NCBI GenBank assembly: GCA_033765305.1
Contig: JANRID010000004.1
Location: forward strand, 6,619-70,618
Direction of reading: 5' to 3'
Length of the DNA stretch: 64,000 bases
From: RDXT01 sp033765305
GTDB taxonomy: Bacteria > Bacteroidota > Bacteroidia > J057
The number at the start of each line of letters is the position of its first letter. The stretch's first letter is position 1. The notes beneath the pieces are model-generated. The model saw only the letters and a program-made list of their open reading frames with translations, was not told the DNA's origin and made no database searches. Shown here piece by piece: positions 54,133 to 61,599 of the stretch. The position numbers and the translations under genes were made by a program.

Positions 54133-54525
54133 TCAGCCCGCGCAGCGGAGCAGCTCCGGCGGCCAGAAAATATCCAGCATCCAGGGGCCGGGGCAGCACA
54201 GCGGGCCGGTATCCGGCCGCACCCCTGCGGCAAGCGGCAGCAGCGGGGCCGGGTGTTCAAGCTGCGGCGGGCAAAGGAAGGGAGCCTCAGGCCGGCTGGC
54301 CGCCACCTGCGGGGCCGCCTGGGCATCTTCCCGCTCCGCCTCCCGGAGGCGCTGCATCAGCACGCAGTTGCCATTGCACTGCAGCTCGGGCCGGAACCGG
54401 TTTTTGCAGAGGTAGGCCGCGATGTAGTCCTGATTGACCCTGAAAGCCACCACAATCCACATGCGGCTTGTCACCTGAAGTAACACGCACAGGATCAGGG
54501 CTATCGCAATACAGCGTCTCAGCAC
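54133..54525 (-). CDS. Small membrane-anchored Cys protein (CNGNC type) upstream of the TonB receptor
   Basis: The GTG start at 54525 gives 130 residues. Upstream codons overlap the promoter (TTG at 54574-54576 and TAATTTG at 54548-54554), so translation cannot start there. One helix (about 4-20, CIAIALILCVLLQVT) is followed by FRVNQDYIAAYLCKNRF and LQCNGNCVLMQRLREAE. This Y-IA-x-LC...CNGxC pattern is known from small Bacteroidota proteins beside metal-uptake genes; its function is unknown. The Cys-rich Pro-rich tail is variable. It is probably the first gene of the uptake operon; the 184-base gap to the receptor gene holds a GC-rich imperfect hairpin (about 53979-54017). Confidence 0.6.
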   Translation of the reverse strand: MLRRCIAIALILCVLLQVTSRMWIVVAFRVNQDYIAAYLCKNRFRPELQCNGNCVLMQRLREAEREDAQAAPQVAASRPEAPFLCPPQLEHPAPLLPLAAGVRPDTGPLCCPGPWMLDIFWPPELLRCAG

Positions 54526-54547
54526 GGCAGGGCAGCGGTTTTGCTGG

Positions 54548-54576
54548 CAAATTATGCAATAATTCCCAGCCCGCAA
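54548..54576 (-). promoter_or_regulatory. Promoter of the metal-uptake operon
   Basis: Minus strand: TTG (54574-54576), 19 bases, TAATTTG (54548-54554; one base short of TAnnTTTG). The expected transcript start is near 54540, just before the GTG at 54525. Confidence 0.5.
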
Positions 54577-54605
54577 GCAGTTTCCGGCCTTGGCAGCCCG
54601 CCGCT

Positions 54606-55097
54606 TTATTCCGCCTCCACCCAGGCCATCATCACCTCGTCCAGATACACGCCCTGCTGCCGCAGATAGGTGTAGCGGCGCAGCACGCCTTCCGCTTCAA
54701 ACCCCGCCTTGCGGTAAAGGCCGATCGCCCGGCGGTTGATGACGGCGGTCGTCAGCTCGATGCGCTGCAGGCCGCGGCTGCGCCCCAGCGCCAGCACCGC
54801 CTGTATCATGCGGTAGCCCAGGCCCCGGCCTGCCAGGTCCGGGTCGATGGCCACGCCGCCGAGATAGCCCACGTGGCTGTTGCGGTGCGGCTGGGGGATG
54901 AGCTTGAACATGCCAGCCGCAACTCCTTCCTGTTCAAACACATACAGCACCTGCTGATGCAGGAGCGCGTCGAACACAGGCCGGAATGCCTCCGGCGGCA
55001 TGGGCTCGTAGAGCAGCCAGGGATTGGTCTCGGGGTGCATGTAGAGCCGGAAGATGAAGCCGAAGTCGGCCTCCGCAGCGGGGCGGCAGGGGTGCAT
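54606..55097 (-). CDS. GNAT family N-acetyltransferase
   Basis: The protein has 163 residues. The acetyl-CoA site is AIDPDLAGRGLGYRMIQAVL (the R/Q-x-x-G-x-G/A motif as AGRGLG), followed by LTTAVINRRAIGLYRKAGFE and VLRRYTYLRQQGVYLDEVMM, a layout like the RimJ/L or PhnO-like small-molecule and protein acetyltransferases. Substrate unknown. It lies 12 bases behind the ABC exporter gene on the same strand, so the two are probably co-transcribed. Confidence 0.88.
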   Translation of the reverse strand: MHPCRPAAEADFGFIFRLYMHPETNPWLLYEPMPPEAFRPVFDALLHQQVLYVFEQEGVAAGMFKLIPQPHRNSHVGYLGGVAIDPDLAGRGLGYRMIQAVLALGRSRGLQRIELTTAVINRRAIGLYRKAGFEAEGVLRRYTYLRQQGVYLDEVMMAWVEAE

Positions 55098-55109
55098 ATA
55101 CGGATCGGT

Positions 55110-56906
55110 TCAGACAGTTTCGGCAGATTCCTGGTGCCGCCAGAGCTCCTGGAAGCGCGGGCCGCTGCGCCGCAGCTCCTCGAAGCTGCCTTCCTCCACA
55201 ATCTGCCCCTGCTCCAGCACATAGATGTAGTCGAAGCGCGGCAGCAGGTGCAGCCGGTGCAGAGACGACACCACCGCCTTGTCTGCAAAGGCCTCGAACA
55301 GCCGGTCGTAGATGAGCAGCTCGGTCTTGGGGTCCACGCTGCTGGTGGGCTCGTCGAGCAGCACGAGGTCGGAGGCGCGGCTGGCAAGGATGCCCCGCGC
55401 GAGTGCGAGGCGCTGCTTCTGGCCGCCGGAGAGGTTGACGCCCTTCTCCTGGATATTGGACTCGAGGCCTTTGGGCAGCTGCGCGAGCACCTCGGCAAAC
55501 TGCGCCTGCTCGCAGACCTCCAGCAGATCGGCCTCCTCCACGGGCAGGCCCAGGGTAATGTTGTAGCGGATGGTGTTTTCGAAGATTTCGGGCTCCTGGG
55601 GAAAGAGCGTCACCGCGTCGGCTACTGCGGCCGGATCGGCCGGACGGCCGTCAGCGCGGATCACAGCCCCCGGTTCCGGCTCGTAAAGACCCCGGAGCAG
55701 GGCCAGCAGGGTGCTTTTGCCGCTGCCGCTCTCGCCGATGAGGGCGGTGCGCTGCCCGCGCCGCAGCACGATTTCCGCCCCGCGCAGGCCCGGCCCGGCC
55801 TCGATGCCCCCTTCAGGCTGTGTCTGGTGGCGGTAGGAAAGGCTGCTGATGGACAGCTCCTTCCACCCGGCAGGCAGCGGCGCGCCGGGCTCCGGGCGGT
55901 GCTGCCGCTCGTAGGCCTCCACCACGAACCGGGCCGTCTGCATGTCGGTATTCATCCGCACGATGTCCGTGTACTGCCAGGCCATGTCGTGAAAGGCGCT
56001 CGTGAAGCGCAGCACATAGCCTACCAGGGTCACCAGCCCGCCGACGAGGAAAGGCTGGCCCGGCTCCCACTGCTGCCACACGTAGCCGCCGATGGTGATG
56101 ACGTAGATCAGCCCCACGATCATATCGGCCACAAACCACTTCCACTCGTTGATGCGGACATTGCGGCGGAAGGGCGGGAACACCGCCATGACCTTGCCCA
56201 TGAGCCCCTGCTGCAGGCGGCTTTCGAGCCGGAGGGTGATGACGGTGAGGATGTTGGAGAGCGTGTCGAAGAGGGTGGACGACACCTCGTGCTCCTTTTC
56301 GTTGACCTCGTCCAGCGACAGGATGTAGACCCGGTCGAAGCGGAGGATGACGTAGATGGTCAGGAAGCCGAGCAGCACGCCGACCGCGCCGAAGAGCGGG
56401 GTGAAGTAGAGCATGGCGGCGAAGGAGAAGACGAATTTCGCCAGGGCGTGGAGGTACATGAAGCCGTTCTGGAAGAATTCCTTGAGGGCTTCATAGGCCT
56501 TGCGGATGCGGCTGATGGTGGAGCCGCTGTGGTGGTCCTGGTGCCATTTGACGGGCAGGCTCAGCACCTTGTGGTACATGTCCTCCAGGTAGTTGCGGCT
56601 GAGGGTGAAGGCCAGCTCGCGCTCCAGCACGCGGCCGGGGCCGTGGAAGGCCCAGTCGGCGAGGCGCAGGGCCAGGTAGGCAGCGACGTAGAGGCCGGTC
56701 TGACTGAGGGCAGCGGCGCCGTTGCGCTGGAGGGCATCGATATACCAGCCCCAGAGGATAGGCTCCAGGGCGAAGACGAGGTTGCTTCCGGCAAACAGGC
56801 TGTAAATCAGCACATAGCGTCCGCGTTCCCCTTTGGAGAACTGCCAGGCGGTGCGGAGCATCGCCGCGTAGGCGTTGCGGGAGGCGGGTGGCGGCTGAGG
56901 CTGCAT
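55110..56906 (-). CDS. ABC transporter, fused permease and ATPase (exporter type)
   Basis: The protein has 598 residues. The N-terminal six-helix membrane domain (about 25-310) begins near VLIYSLFAGSNLVFALEPIL. The ATPase domain (about 350-590) has Walker A IGESGSGKSTLLALL, signature LSGGQKQRLALARGI, Walker B DLVLLDEPTSSVD and the switch His in SSLHRLH. It is a half-size exporter that should dimerise and may move lipid, peptide or drug substrates outward; the substrate is unknown. It is followed by the GNAT gene. Confidence 0.92.
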   Translation of the reverse strand: MQPQPPPASRNAYAAMLRTAWQFSKGERGRYVLIYSLFAGSNLVFALEPILWGWYIDALQRNGAAALSQTGLYVAAYLALRLADWAFHGPGRVLERELAFTLSRNYLEDMYHKVLSLPVKWHQDHHSGSTISRIRKAYEALKEFFQNGFMYLHALAKFVFSFAAMLYFTPLFGAVGVLLGFLTIYVILRFDRVYILSLDEVNEKEHEVSSTLFDTLSNILTVITLRLESRLQQGLMGKVMAVFPPFRRNVRINEWKWFVADMIVGLIYVITIGGYVWQQWEPGQPFLVGGLVTLVGYVLRFTSAFHDMAWQYTDIVRMNTDMQTARFVVEAYERQHRPEPGAPLPAGWKELSISSLSYRHQTQPEGGIEAGPGLRGAEIVLRRGQRTALIGESGSGKSTLLALLRGLYEPEPGAVIRADGRPADPAAVADAVTLFPQEPEIFENTIRYNITLGLPVEEADLLEVCEQAQFAEVLAQLPKGLESNIQEKGVNLSGGQKQRLALARGILASRASDLVLLDEPTSSVDPKTELLIYDRLFEAFADKAVVSSLHRLHLLPRFDYIYVLEQGQIVEEGSFEELRRSGPRFQELWRHQESAETV

Positions 56907-57035
56907 CGGTGGGTAGGTACGGAGCGGGCGGGCGGAGGGTTGTGGGCAAGCGGTGTATCAAGGGAACAGCAAGGAACGGAAGCATCAGCTGCCGGCCGAA
57001 GCCCCCACGGACAACAGAATCCCCCTCCGGCCCGG

Positions 57036-57257
57036 AACGGGGCAATCAGCCATCCTGAATATAATACGTATGTTCGCAACAGACTAACTGAAATTGACGA
57101 CATGGGGCTTGACATAGTTGGACAACTTGATGCGATTTCAAAACTGAGGCAAGAGCTTGTCGATCATATGGAGAAAATCATGAATAATGCTGGTTCAGGT
57201 ACAGACAACAGGCTGAATGAGTACTTTCGTAAACTTAACCAAGCACAAGCAGATTGA
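57036..57257 (+). pseudogene. Orphan C-terminal fragment of an AHH-type polymorphic toxin
   Basis: The frame reads ISHPEYNTYVRNRLTEIDDM and continues to NEYFRKLNQAQAD with a stop at 57257. HPEYNTYVRNRL resembles the segment that follows the A-H-H motif in AHH nuclease toxins, but the AHH residues are absent and there is no start codon before 57102. Base composition turns AT-rich at about 57035, marking the edge of imported DNA. It probably represents a toxin tail displaced from its RHS or other carrier; the cognate immunity gene still follows 4 bases later. Confidence 0.5.
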
Positions 57258-57261
57258 AAAT

Positions 57262-57924
57262 ATGAGGTATTTCATTTTTGACTCAGATGCGGAGTTCCGT
57301 AACGACCCCATGGTGTACGATACCGATATTGCTCCGGAATTCGAGCCTTTTTACAGCACAATAGATTTTCATCCTCGCACTTTTCCTGAAGCATTGGTTC
57401 GCCCGGCGGGCTACCGCTATATCGGAAAGACGGAACCAACGGACCTTTTGCTGTGCCCGCTGCCAAGTTCTCGTGGCTTCGTTATGACTGAGCGGACGCT
57501 GAGTATTCTTGATCAGTTCAAAGTTCCTGAATATCGGGTGGTCGAATTCAATATTGACTATCACGGGAACGACCTCAAATATTTGTGGGTCGTATTTCGA
57601 CACACGTTTGATTTGGATCATATCGACATTCCGCAATCCTCTTTTTTTAGCGGGAACGAGTATTTCAGCCGGAAAGACCTGGAAATTACTTCCCGGGAAG
57701 CATTTGATGCTTTTTTGCGTGAAACGAATCCATTAGAGCGAGGCTACATGAAGCTAGTCCTTCTGCCATCGTTTGATTGGGATTTTTTCAGAATGCCTCC
57801 CGAGTTTAGGGTATCCTATTTTTGTTCCGAGCCGTTGAAGCAAAAACTTGAGGAAGCCGGGATAACGGGTCTGAAATTCAGAGAGGCCCAAAGGATTGTT
57901 CACAACAAAGCTGATGAAAGTTAA
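57262..57924 (+). CDS. Imm11-like immunity protein
   Basis: The protein has 220 residues from the ATG at 57262 (MRYFIFDSDAEFRNDPMVYD), preferred over the ATG at 57217 because it starts like other Imm11 (DUF1629) proteins and follows the toxin fragment by 4 bases. VPEYRVVEFNIDYHGNDLKY, LWVVFRHTFDLDHID and YFCSEPLKQKLEEAGITGLK match the Imm11 layout. It should neutralise the AHH-type toxin whose fragment precedes it. The gene is intact although the toxin is not, and it is clearly more AT-rich than the genes to its left. Confidence 0.65.
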   Translation: MRYFIFDSDAEFRNDPMVYDTDIAPEFEPFYSTIDFHPRTFPEALVRPAGYRYIGKTEPTDLLLCPLPSSRGFVMTERTLSILDQFKVPEYRVVEFNIDYHGNDLKYLWVVFRHTFDLDHIDIPQSSFFSGNEYFSRKDLEITSREAFDAFLRETNPLERGYMKLVLLPSFDWDFFRMPPEFRVSYFCSEPLKQKLEEAGITGLKFREAQRIVHNKADES

Positions 57925-57952
57925 TAAGGATACTACATTTAAGGGAGTTTAA

Positions 57953-58009
57953 CCCGCTGGCGCGAGGCTGTGCCTCGTGTCAGCTATCCAGCGGGCTACG
58001 CCCGCCCAT
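57953..58009 (+). repeat. Cassette-border hairpin repeat, copy A
   Basis: CCCGCTGG (57953-57960) and CCAGCGGG (57988-57995) bracket a nested CGAGGC-TGT-GCCTCG hairpin, followed by CTACGCCCGCCCA. Copies B, C and D lie at 58632, 61501 and 63573. Copy A lacks the promoter and leader that follow the other three. The rest of 57925-58090 shows nothing else I can identify. Confidence 0.85.
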
Positions 58010-58090
58010 GACCAGAGACCAAGCTCCACGCATACCGCTACATGAGCAAGGCGTACGTAACAACCGCCTTTCATCCCAGCAAAAAAAACC

Positions 58091-58631
58091 TCACATCCAC
58101 CACACCTCCACCTCCCGCCCTTCTGCCTGTACCGTCTCCCGCCGGATGCGCTGCTCCCAGGGCAGCACGCTGGAGGGCAGCTTCTCGAAGATCACCAGAT
58201 GGCCCCGCTGCTGGCCGAGTTTATCCATATAACGCCCGAGCTGGCGAAGGCCCATGTCGCGGGTGCGGGTATCGTGGTTGAGTTTGATCTCGATGGGGAT
58301 CACCTGGTCCTTCCAGAAGACCGCGAGGTCCGTACGACCGTTGCCGACGGCCATCTCGCGCTCGATGCGGCCTCCGCCACTTGTGGTGAGCGGAGTCGAA
58401 CCATTAATGATGCGTTGCAAAAAAGCCATTAATAACAACTGGTGGCCGGCCTCTTTGTAATCAAAGCGTTCCAGCCAGGACTCGGAGTTCCAGCGGTAAA
58501 AATCCACAAAAGCCTCCAGCAGCTTGTCCATTTGCAGGCGGCCAGCCGCATCAAGGTACCACACTGTCTGGGTAATATCGCTGGGCAGGCTTTCCTGCAC
58601 AGGGGAATTGAGCACGCGGGTAATGATCCCC
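58091..58631 (-). pseudogene. Truncated PD-(D/E)XK nuclease end of an AAA-ATPase-like gene
   Basis: The frame reads RWNSESWLERFDYKEAGHQL, GRIEREMAVGNGRTDLAVFW and VIPIEIKLNHDTRTRDMGLR. This is the C-terminal half of the widespread AAA-ATPase/PD-(D/E)XK (DUF1703-type) proteins, with the nuclease core D (RTDL) and E-x-K (EIK). The N-terminal ATPase half is missing: upstream of 58631 the frame simply runs through border repeat B. Same-orientation copies A and B flank the fragment. Only the tail survives, so activity is unlikely. Confidence 0.65.
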
Positions 58632-58732
58632 CCCGCTGGCGCGAGGCTGTGCCTCGTGTCAGCTATCCAGCGGGCTATGCCCGCCCACACACACTTCTTG
58701 CGTCTCAGCCCCTTTTTATCTATCTTCACCTC
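58628..58732 (+). repeat. Cassette-border hairpin repeat, copy B, with promoter
   Basis: CCCGCTGG (58632-58639) and CCAGCGGG (58667-58674) with the same inner hairpin as copy A (one base differs from A over about 55 bases). A run of 7 C marks its left edge. To the right comes a conserved promoter, TTG (58698-58700), 20 bases, TATCTTCA (58721-58728), which ends 4 bases before the ATG at 58733. Confidence 0.85.
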
Positions 58733-58981
58733 ATGCGCCGCCTGCTGCCTCTCCTGGCCCTGCTCTGCCTGCTCGCCCCGCTCCGGGCGCAGGCGGACCG
58801 CCTGTATGACAGCAGCATCACCCTGGGGGCGGCCTGCCGGACCGCCCTTGCGCTCGCCAACCAGCCCGGCGCCCCTATCCTGGCCGCCCCCCGATTAGCA
58901 CGCAGTGCAGGCGTCCGAAGCCAGCCCCTGTCATCTGCCTGCGGAACAGGTTGCATCTGTGCTTCCGCCTGCGTATCTTAA
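58733..58981 (+). pseudogene. Truncated 5' end of an RHS-type gene (signal peptide only)
   Basis: The frame starts MRRLLPLLALLCLLAPLRAQ, then LYDSSITLGAACRTALAL, nearly identical to the start of the RHS gene at 63672. After about residue 45 the sequence changes and the frame ends at 58981 without any RHS core. It is the stump left when the PIN gene pair or another event replaced the rest. Confidence 0.6.
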
Positions 58982-58985
58982 GGCT

Positions 58986-59474
58986 ATGGTCAAGCCGCTC
59001 GTATATCTGGACACTTCGGTGATCAATTTCATTTTTGCCGACGATGCCCCTGAAAAACAGGAGATCACACTTGATTTTTTTGACCACTTCGTCAGATTGG
59101 ACAAGTACAGGACGGTGATATCCGTCTATGTTCTGGACGAAATCCAGCAGACTCCCGATCCCGCAGAACGGGCCCGGCTGGAGGAGATCATCATGCAGTA
59201 CCGCATTCCCGTGCTGCCTGCGGAGCCGGAGGCGGAGATCGGGCGGCTGGCCGGGCTCTATCTGGAGCAGGGGGTTCTGCCGCCCAAGAAATTGTATGAC
59301 GCGCTGCATGTCGCCTTTTGCACAGTCAGCCATATAGACTATCTTGTCAGCTGGAATTTCAAGCATCTGGCCAATATCAGCCGCGAGCGGCGGATTCTGA
59401 CCCTGAACCTGACGCAAGGCTATACCCATCCGCTCCGGATCCTCACCCCATCAGAACTCACCGGCGATGCATAA
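58986..59474 (+). CDS. PIN-domain ribonuclease (VapC-like toxin)
   Basis: The protein has 162 residues from the ATG at 58986 (MVKPLVYLDTSVINFIFADD). The four acidic residues of a PIN nuclease are visible: Asp9 (YLDTS), Glu52 (VLDEI), Asp105 (LYDALHVA) and Asp118 (SHIDYLVSWN). VSWNFKHLAN is typical of VapC-type PIN proteins. The small downstream gene overlaps it by 8 bases and is the probable antitoxin or partner. It sits immediately behind a truncated RHS leader and ahead of a mini-RHS gene. Confidence 0.85.
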   Translation: MVKPLVYLDTSVINFIFADDAPEKQEITLDFFDHFVRLDKYRTVISVYVLDEIQQTPDPAERARLEEIIMQYRIPVLPAEPEAEIGRLAGLYLEQGVLPPKKLYDALHVAFCTVSHIDYLVSWNFKHLANISRERRILTLNLTQGYTHPLRILTPSELTGDA

Positions 59475-59670
59475 CAAGATACCGAAAGCCCAGCTCGATG
59501 TCTGGGCCTGGAAAGAGCAGGCGGCAGGCAGCCTCGCGCACCTGCCTGACATGGCCGGGAAGCTGGCTGAAATCCGCCGGCGCACCCAGGCGCGTGCCGA
59601 GGCGCTGAACAGCCGGCTTTCCGGGCCTCCGCTGCCCCAGCCCCTCCGCCTGCCTGACCCGGGCAACTGA
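59467..59670 (+). CDS. Small partner of the PIN toxin (probable antitoxin)
   Basis: The protein has 67 residues: MHNKIPKAQLDVWAWKEQAA with GSLAHLPDMAGKLAEIRRRT following. The D/E-VW-x-WKE...LP helix is known from small genes paired with PIN-domain genes in Bacteroidota and cyanobacteria. Its order (behind the toxin) is unusual for VapBC. It overlaps the PIN gene by 8 bases, and the mini-RHS ATG comes one base after its stop, so all three could be co-transcribed. The antitoxin role is inference. Confidence 0.65.
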   Translation: MHNKIPKAQLDVWAWKEQAAGSLAHLPDMAGKLAEIRRRTQARAEALNSRLSGPPLPQPLRLPDPGN

Positions 59671-59671
59671 T

Positions 59672-60829
59672 ATGCGCGCTGTCCCCCGCTTCTCCGCCCT
59701 TGTGCTCTGGCTGCTGGCCAGCCTGGGCAGCGCATGGGCAGGCGGCGGTGTTTCAGCCCTGATGGCTGCGAACCCGCATCAGGGTTTTGATACCGGCAGC
59801 ACCAACCCCAACCACCGCTATGGCTTCCAGGGCGAGGCCTGCCCTGAGCGCAGCCGAAGGGAGAGCGACAACGAGCTGTACGGCGACGGCAATGCAATCG
59901 CCTTTACGTACCGGGTGCATGATGTGCGCATAGGCCGCTTCCTGAGCGTGGACCCGCTGGCACCGGAGTATCCGTGGAATAGCCCGTATGCGTTTTCGGA
60001 GAATAGCACGATTGCGTTTATCGAGCTAGAAGGACTAGAGAAGCTTTATTATAACCAAGATGGAAAATTATCGCATCAAGAGAATTTTGAAACAGTGCAA
60101 TATTATGTGGAAGATAACAATGGCCAATATTGCAGCCAAGGACGTAGCTACTCCCGTGGACTATCATACCATTCTCTATTTGGTGATGAGAACAAAGATG
60201 CTCCAGAAATGTACCATTCTACAGTTTATGTAGGAGAAGTATTATCTGAAAAAACATTTAGAGATGTAACCTCTGGAGGCCTATTGGAAAGGAGCGAGCA
60301 AGGAGGGTTTAATGATGCCGGGAGAGTTTTGTTCTGGATGAACTCTGGCACCAATGGGGCACACGATTATAAAAATAAAGGAATTCTTAGGAGTATAACA
60401 GAAGATCAGGCTATTGAAGTGAAATTTGGAAATGGCGAAACTTTACTAATGAATCGGCATGAGGTAGGAATGCTCTATTGGGGGTATGCAGCAGCTCAAG
60501 TTTATATAGGATTAGATACTTGGACCTTATATAAGGCTCTTGCTCAGGATAATAAAGCTATTCACCTAACTGTGGAAGGAAATGGAGATGAATGGGGGGA
60601 AGTATATGCTTGGACTTTTGGTTTTTTTCTTGCTAAAAATAATGGCAGGTATTACGATGGATTACGAAATCATGTCGAACAGGCGCTAACATGGTACTTT
60701 GGAACACCGGATTATAAAACGCAGGTATCCCCTTACAATGCTGACGCTAATAAGCCAGTAAGGGATTGGAAAGTAAACGTACAAGATGCGTTAGAGGTTA
60801 AGTTCCCTCAGTGGTATCCTAGAAACTAA
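59672..60829 (+). CDS. Mini-RHS protein 1: signal peptide, RHS core motif, variable C-terminal toxin domain
   Basis: The protein has 385 residues. A signal peptide (FSALVLWLLASLGSAWAGGG) leads almost directly into the RHS-associated core: NHRYGFQGEAC, ELYGDGNAIAFTYRVHD, IGRFLSVDPLAPEYPWNSPY. The YD-repeat shell of normal RHS proteins is absent. From about residue 115 the DNA becomes markedly AT-rich and the protein changes to an unknown domain (about 270 residues, ending VQDALEVKFPQWYPRN), which by position should be the toxin. A CPERSRRE repeat lies inside the core. Immunity gene candidate 21 bases downstream. Confidence 0.75.
   Translation: MRAVPRFSALVLWLLASLGSAWAGGGVSALMAANPHQGFDTGSTNPNHRYGFQGEACPERSRRESDNELYGDGNAIAFTYRVHDVRIGRFLSVDPLAPEYPWNSPYAFSENSTIAFIELEGLEKLYYNQDGKLSHQENFETVQYYVEDNNGQYCSQGRSYSRGLSYHSLFGDENKDAPEMYHSTVYVGEVLSEKTFRDVTSGGLLERSEQGGFNDAGRVLFWMNSGTNGAHDYKNKGILRSITEDQAIEVKFGNGETLLMNRHEVGMLYWGYAAAQVYIGLDTWTLYKALAQDNKAIHLTVEGNGDEWGEVYAWTFGFFLAKNNGRYYDGLRNHVEQALTWYFGTPDYKTQVSPYNADANKPVRDWKVNVQDALEVKFPQWYPRN
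59842..59861. repeat. PERSRR dispersed repeat, copy 1
   Basis: CCCTGAGCGCAGCCGAAGGG, in frame as PERSRR within mini-RHS 1. The same 20 bases recur at 61785, and related copies at 63869 and 63932. Confidence 0.75.
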
Positions 60830-60850
60830 GATTAACGGATTAATAATCAT

Positions 60851-61492
60851 ATGCCCATGATTCTGCATATTAAAACTAAGATTCTCACCGGCATAATGGT
60901 GATTGTATTATATTTTGGAGTCTGTCTCTCTTCATGTAAACAAGTGTATACAGAAGATGAAGTTCGACTATTGCACTTTAGAGTTAGACCTCAACTAGAT
61001 GCATTAATTGAATGTGTAAAAGGGTTGGATTCAGTCTCTAATCGACACACAACTCTAAAGTTTTCTCTTATTTGTGAAGATGGAGTTTCGAACTGTTGGA
61101 TTACCTTCGATAAAGACAGCTCTTTTATAGACAAAAAAGAAAGCATCATTCTGCATTTTAAAGAAAATAAGCTTCAAAATACAAATGCCGATAGCCAATT
61201 CTCGAAAAATGCAGGAGTAATATTTAAAAAAATTTCCAGCACCTTAGAAGAAATACCCATTGAGAAGCTGAGTATATATGGTAACGATAATATACTTATA
61301 TATCTCAATGATGATCAAGGGCTTTTCTATCCATTGAATCATAAAGAGAACTATAAACATCAACTTGGGTGCTCTTCCAAAACACTGCGGGGAATGGTTA
61401 GAAATCAAACTACGGGAAAGAAGCCATTCATTTTCTCACTTGGGGATGGATGGTACAGTATATGCGGAATTTTTTGCCACGGAATCAACTAA
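60851..61492 (+). CDS. Putative immunity lipoprotein of mini-RHS 1
   Basis: The protein has 213 residues. IVLYFGVCLSSC is a lipobox-like signal (Cys near residue 29), so it is likely anchored in the periplasm or outer membrane, where a Sec-secreted toxin would be met. The remainder is an unknown AT-rich-coded domain (ISSTLEEIPIEKLSIYGNDN). The immunity role is inferred from position behind the toxin gene and from the matching low GC content. An ATG six bases later (60857) is also possible. Confidence 0.55.
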   Translation: MPMILHIKTKILTGIMVIVLYFGVCLSSCKQVYTEDEVRLLHFRVRPQLDALIECVKGLDSVSNRHTTLKFSLICEDGVSNCWITFDKDSSFIDKKESIILHFKENKLQNTNADSQFSKNAGVIFKKISSTLEEIPIEKLSIYGNDNILIYLNDDQGLFYPLNHKENYKHQLGCSSKTLRGMVRNQTTGKKPFIFSLGDGWYSICGIFCHGIN

Positions 61493-61599
61493 CCCCCCCC
61501 CCCGCTGGCACGAGGTTACGTACCTCCTACCAGCTCTCCAGCGGGCTACACCCGCCCACACTTCTTGCGTCTCAGCCCCTTTTGGTGTATCTTCACCTC
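61493..61599 (+). repeat. Cassette-border hairpin repeat, copy C, with promoter
   Basis: An 11-C run starts at the stop codon of the preceding gene and leads into CCCGCTGG (61501-61508), an inner GAGGT/ACCTC hairpin, and CCAGCGGG (61538-61545). The promoter follows: TTG (61565-61567), 20 bases, TATCTTCA (61588-61595). It ends 4 bases before the ATG at 61600. Same structure as copies B and D. Confidence 0.85.

Noticed and set aside
54526..54576. TTG start for the small Cys protein at 54576
   Set aside because: This TTG is the -33 element of the promoter. The -7 box lies downstream of it, so the transcript begins after it.
54468..57257. A single 929-codon plus-strand gene across the ABC transporter
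   Set aside because: Most of it is antisense to the ABC exporter and GNAT genes. Only the last 74 codons (from about 57036) look protein-like, and these are listed as a toxin fragment.
61493..61503. Phase-variable promoter tract (11 C)
   Set aside because: The tract is about 60 bases upstream of the -33 element and outside any reading frame, so length changes would not obviously switch expression. It is kept only as a structural observation.
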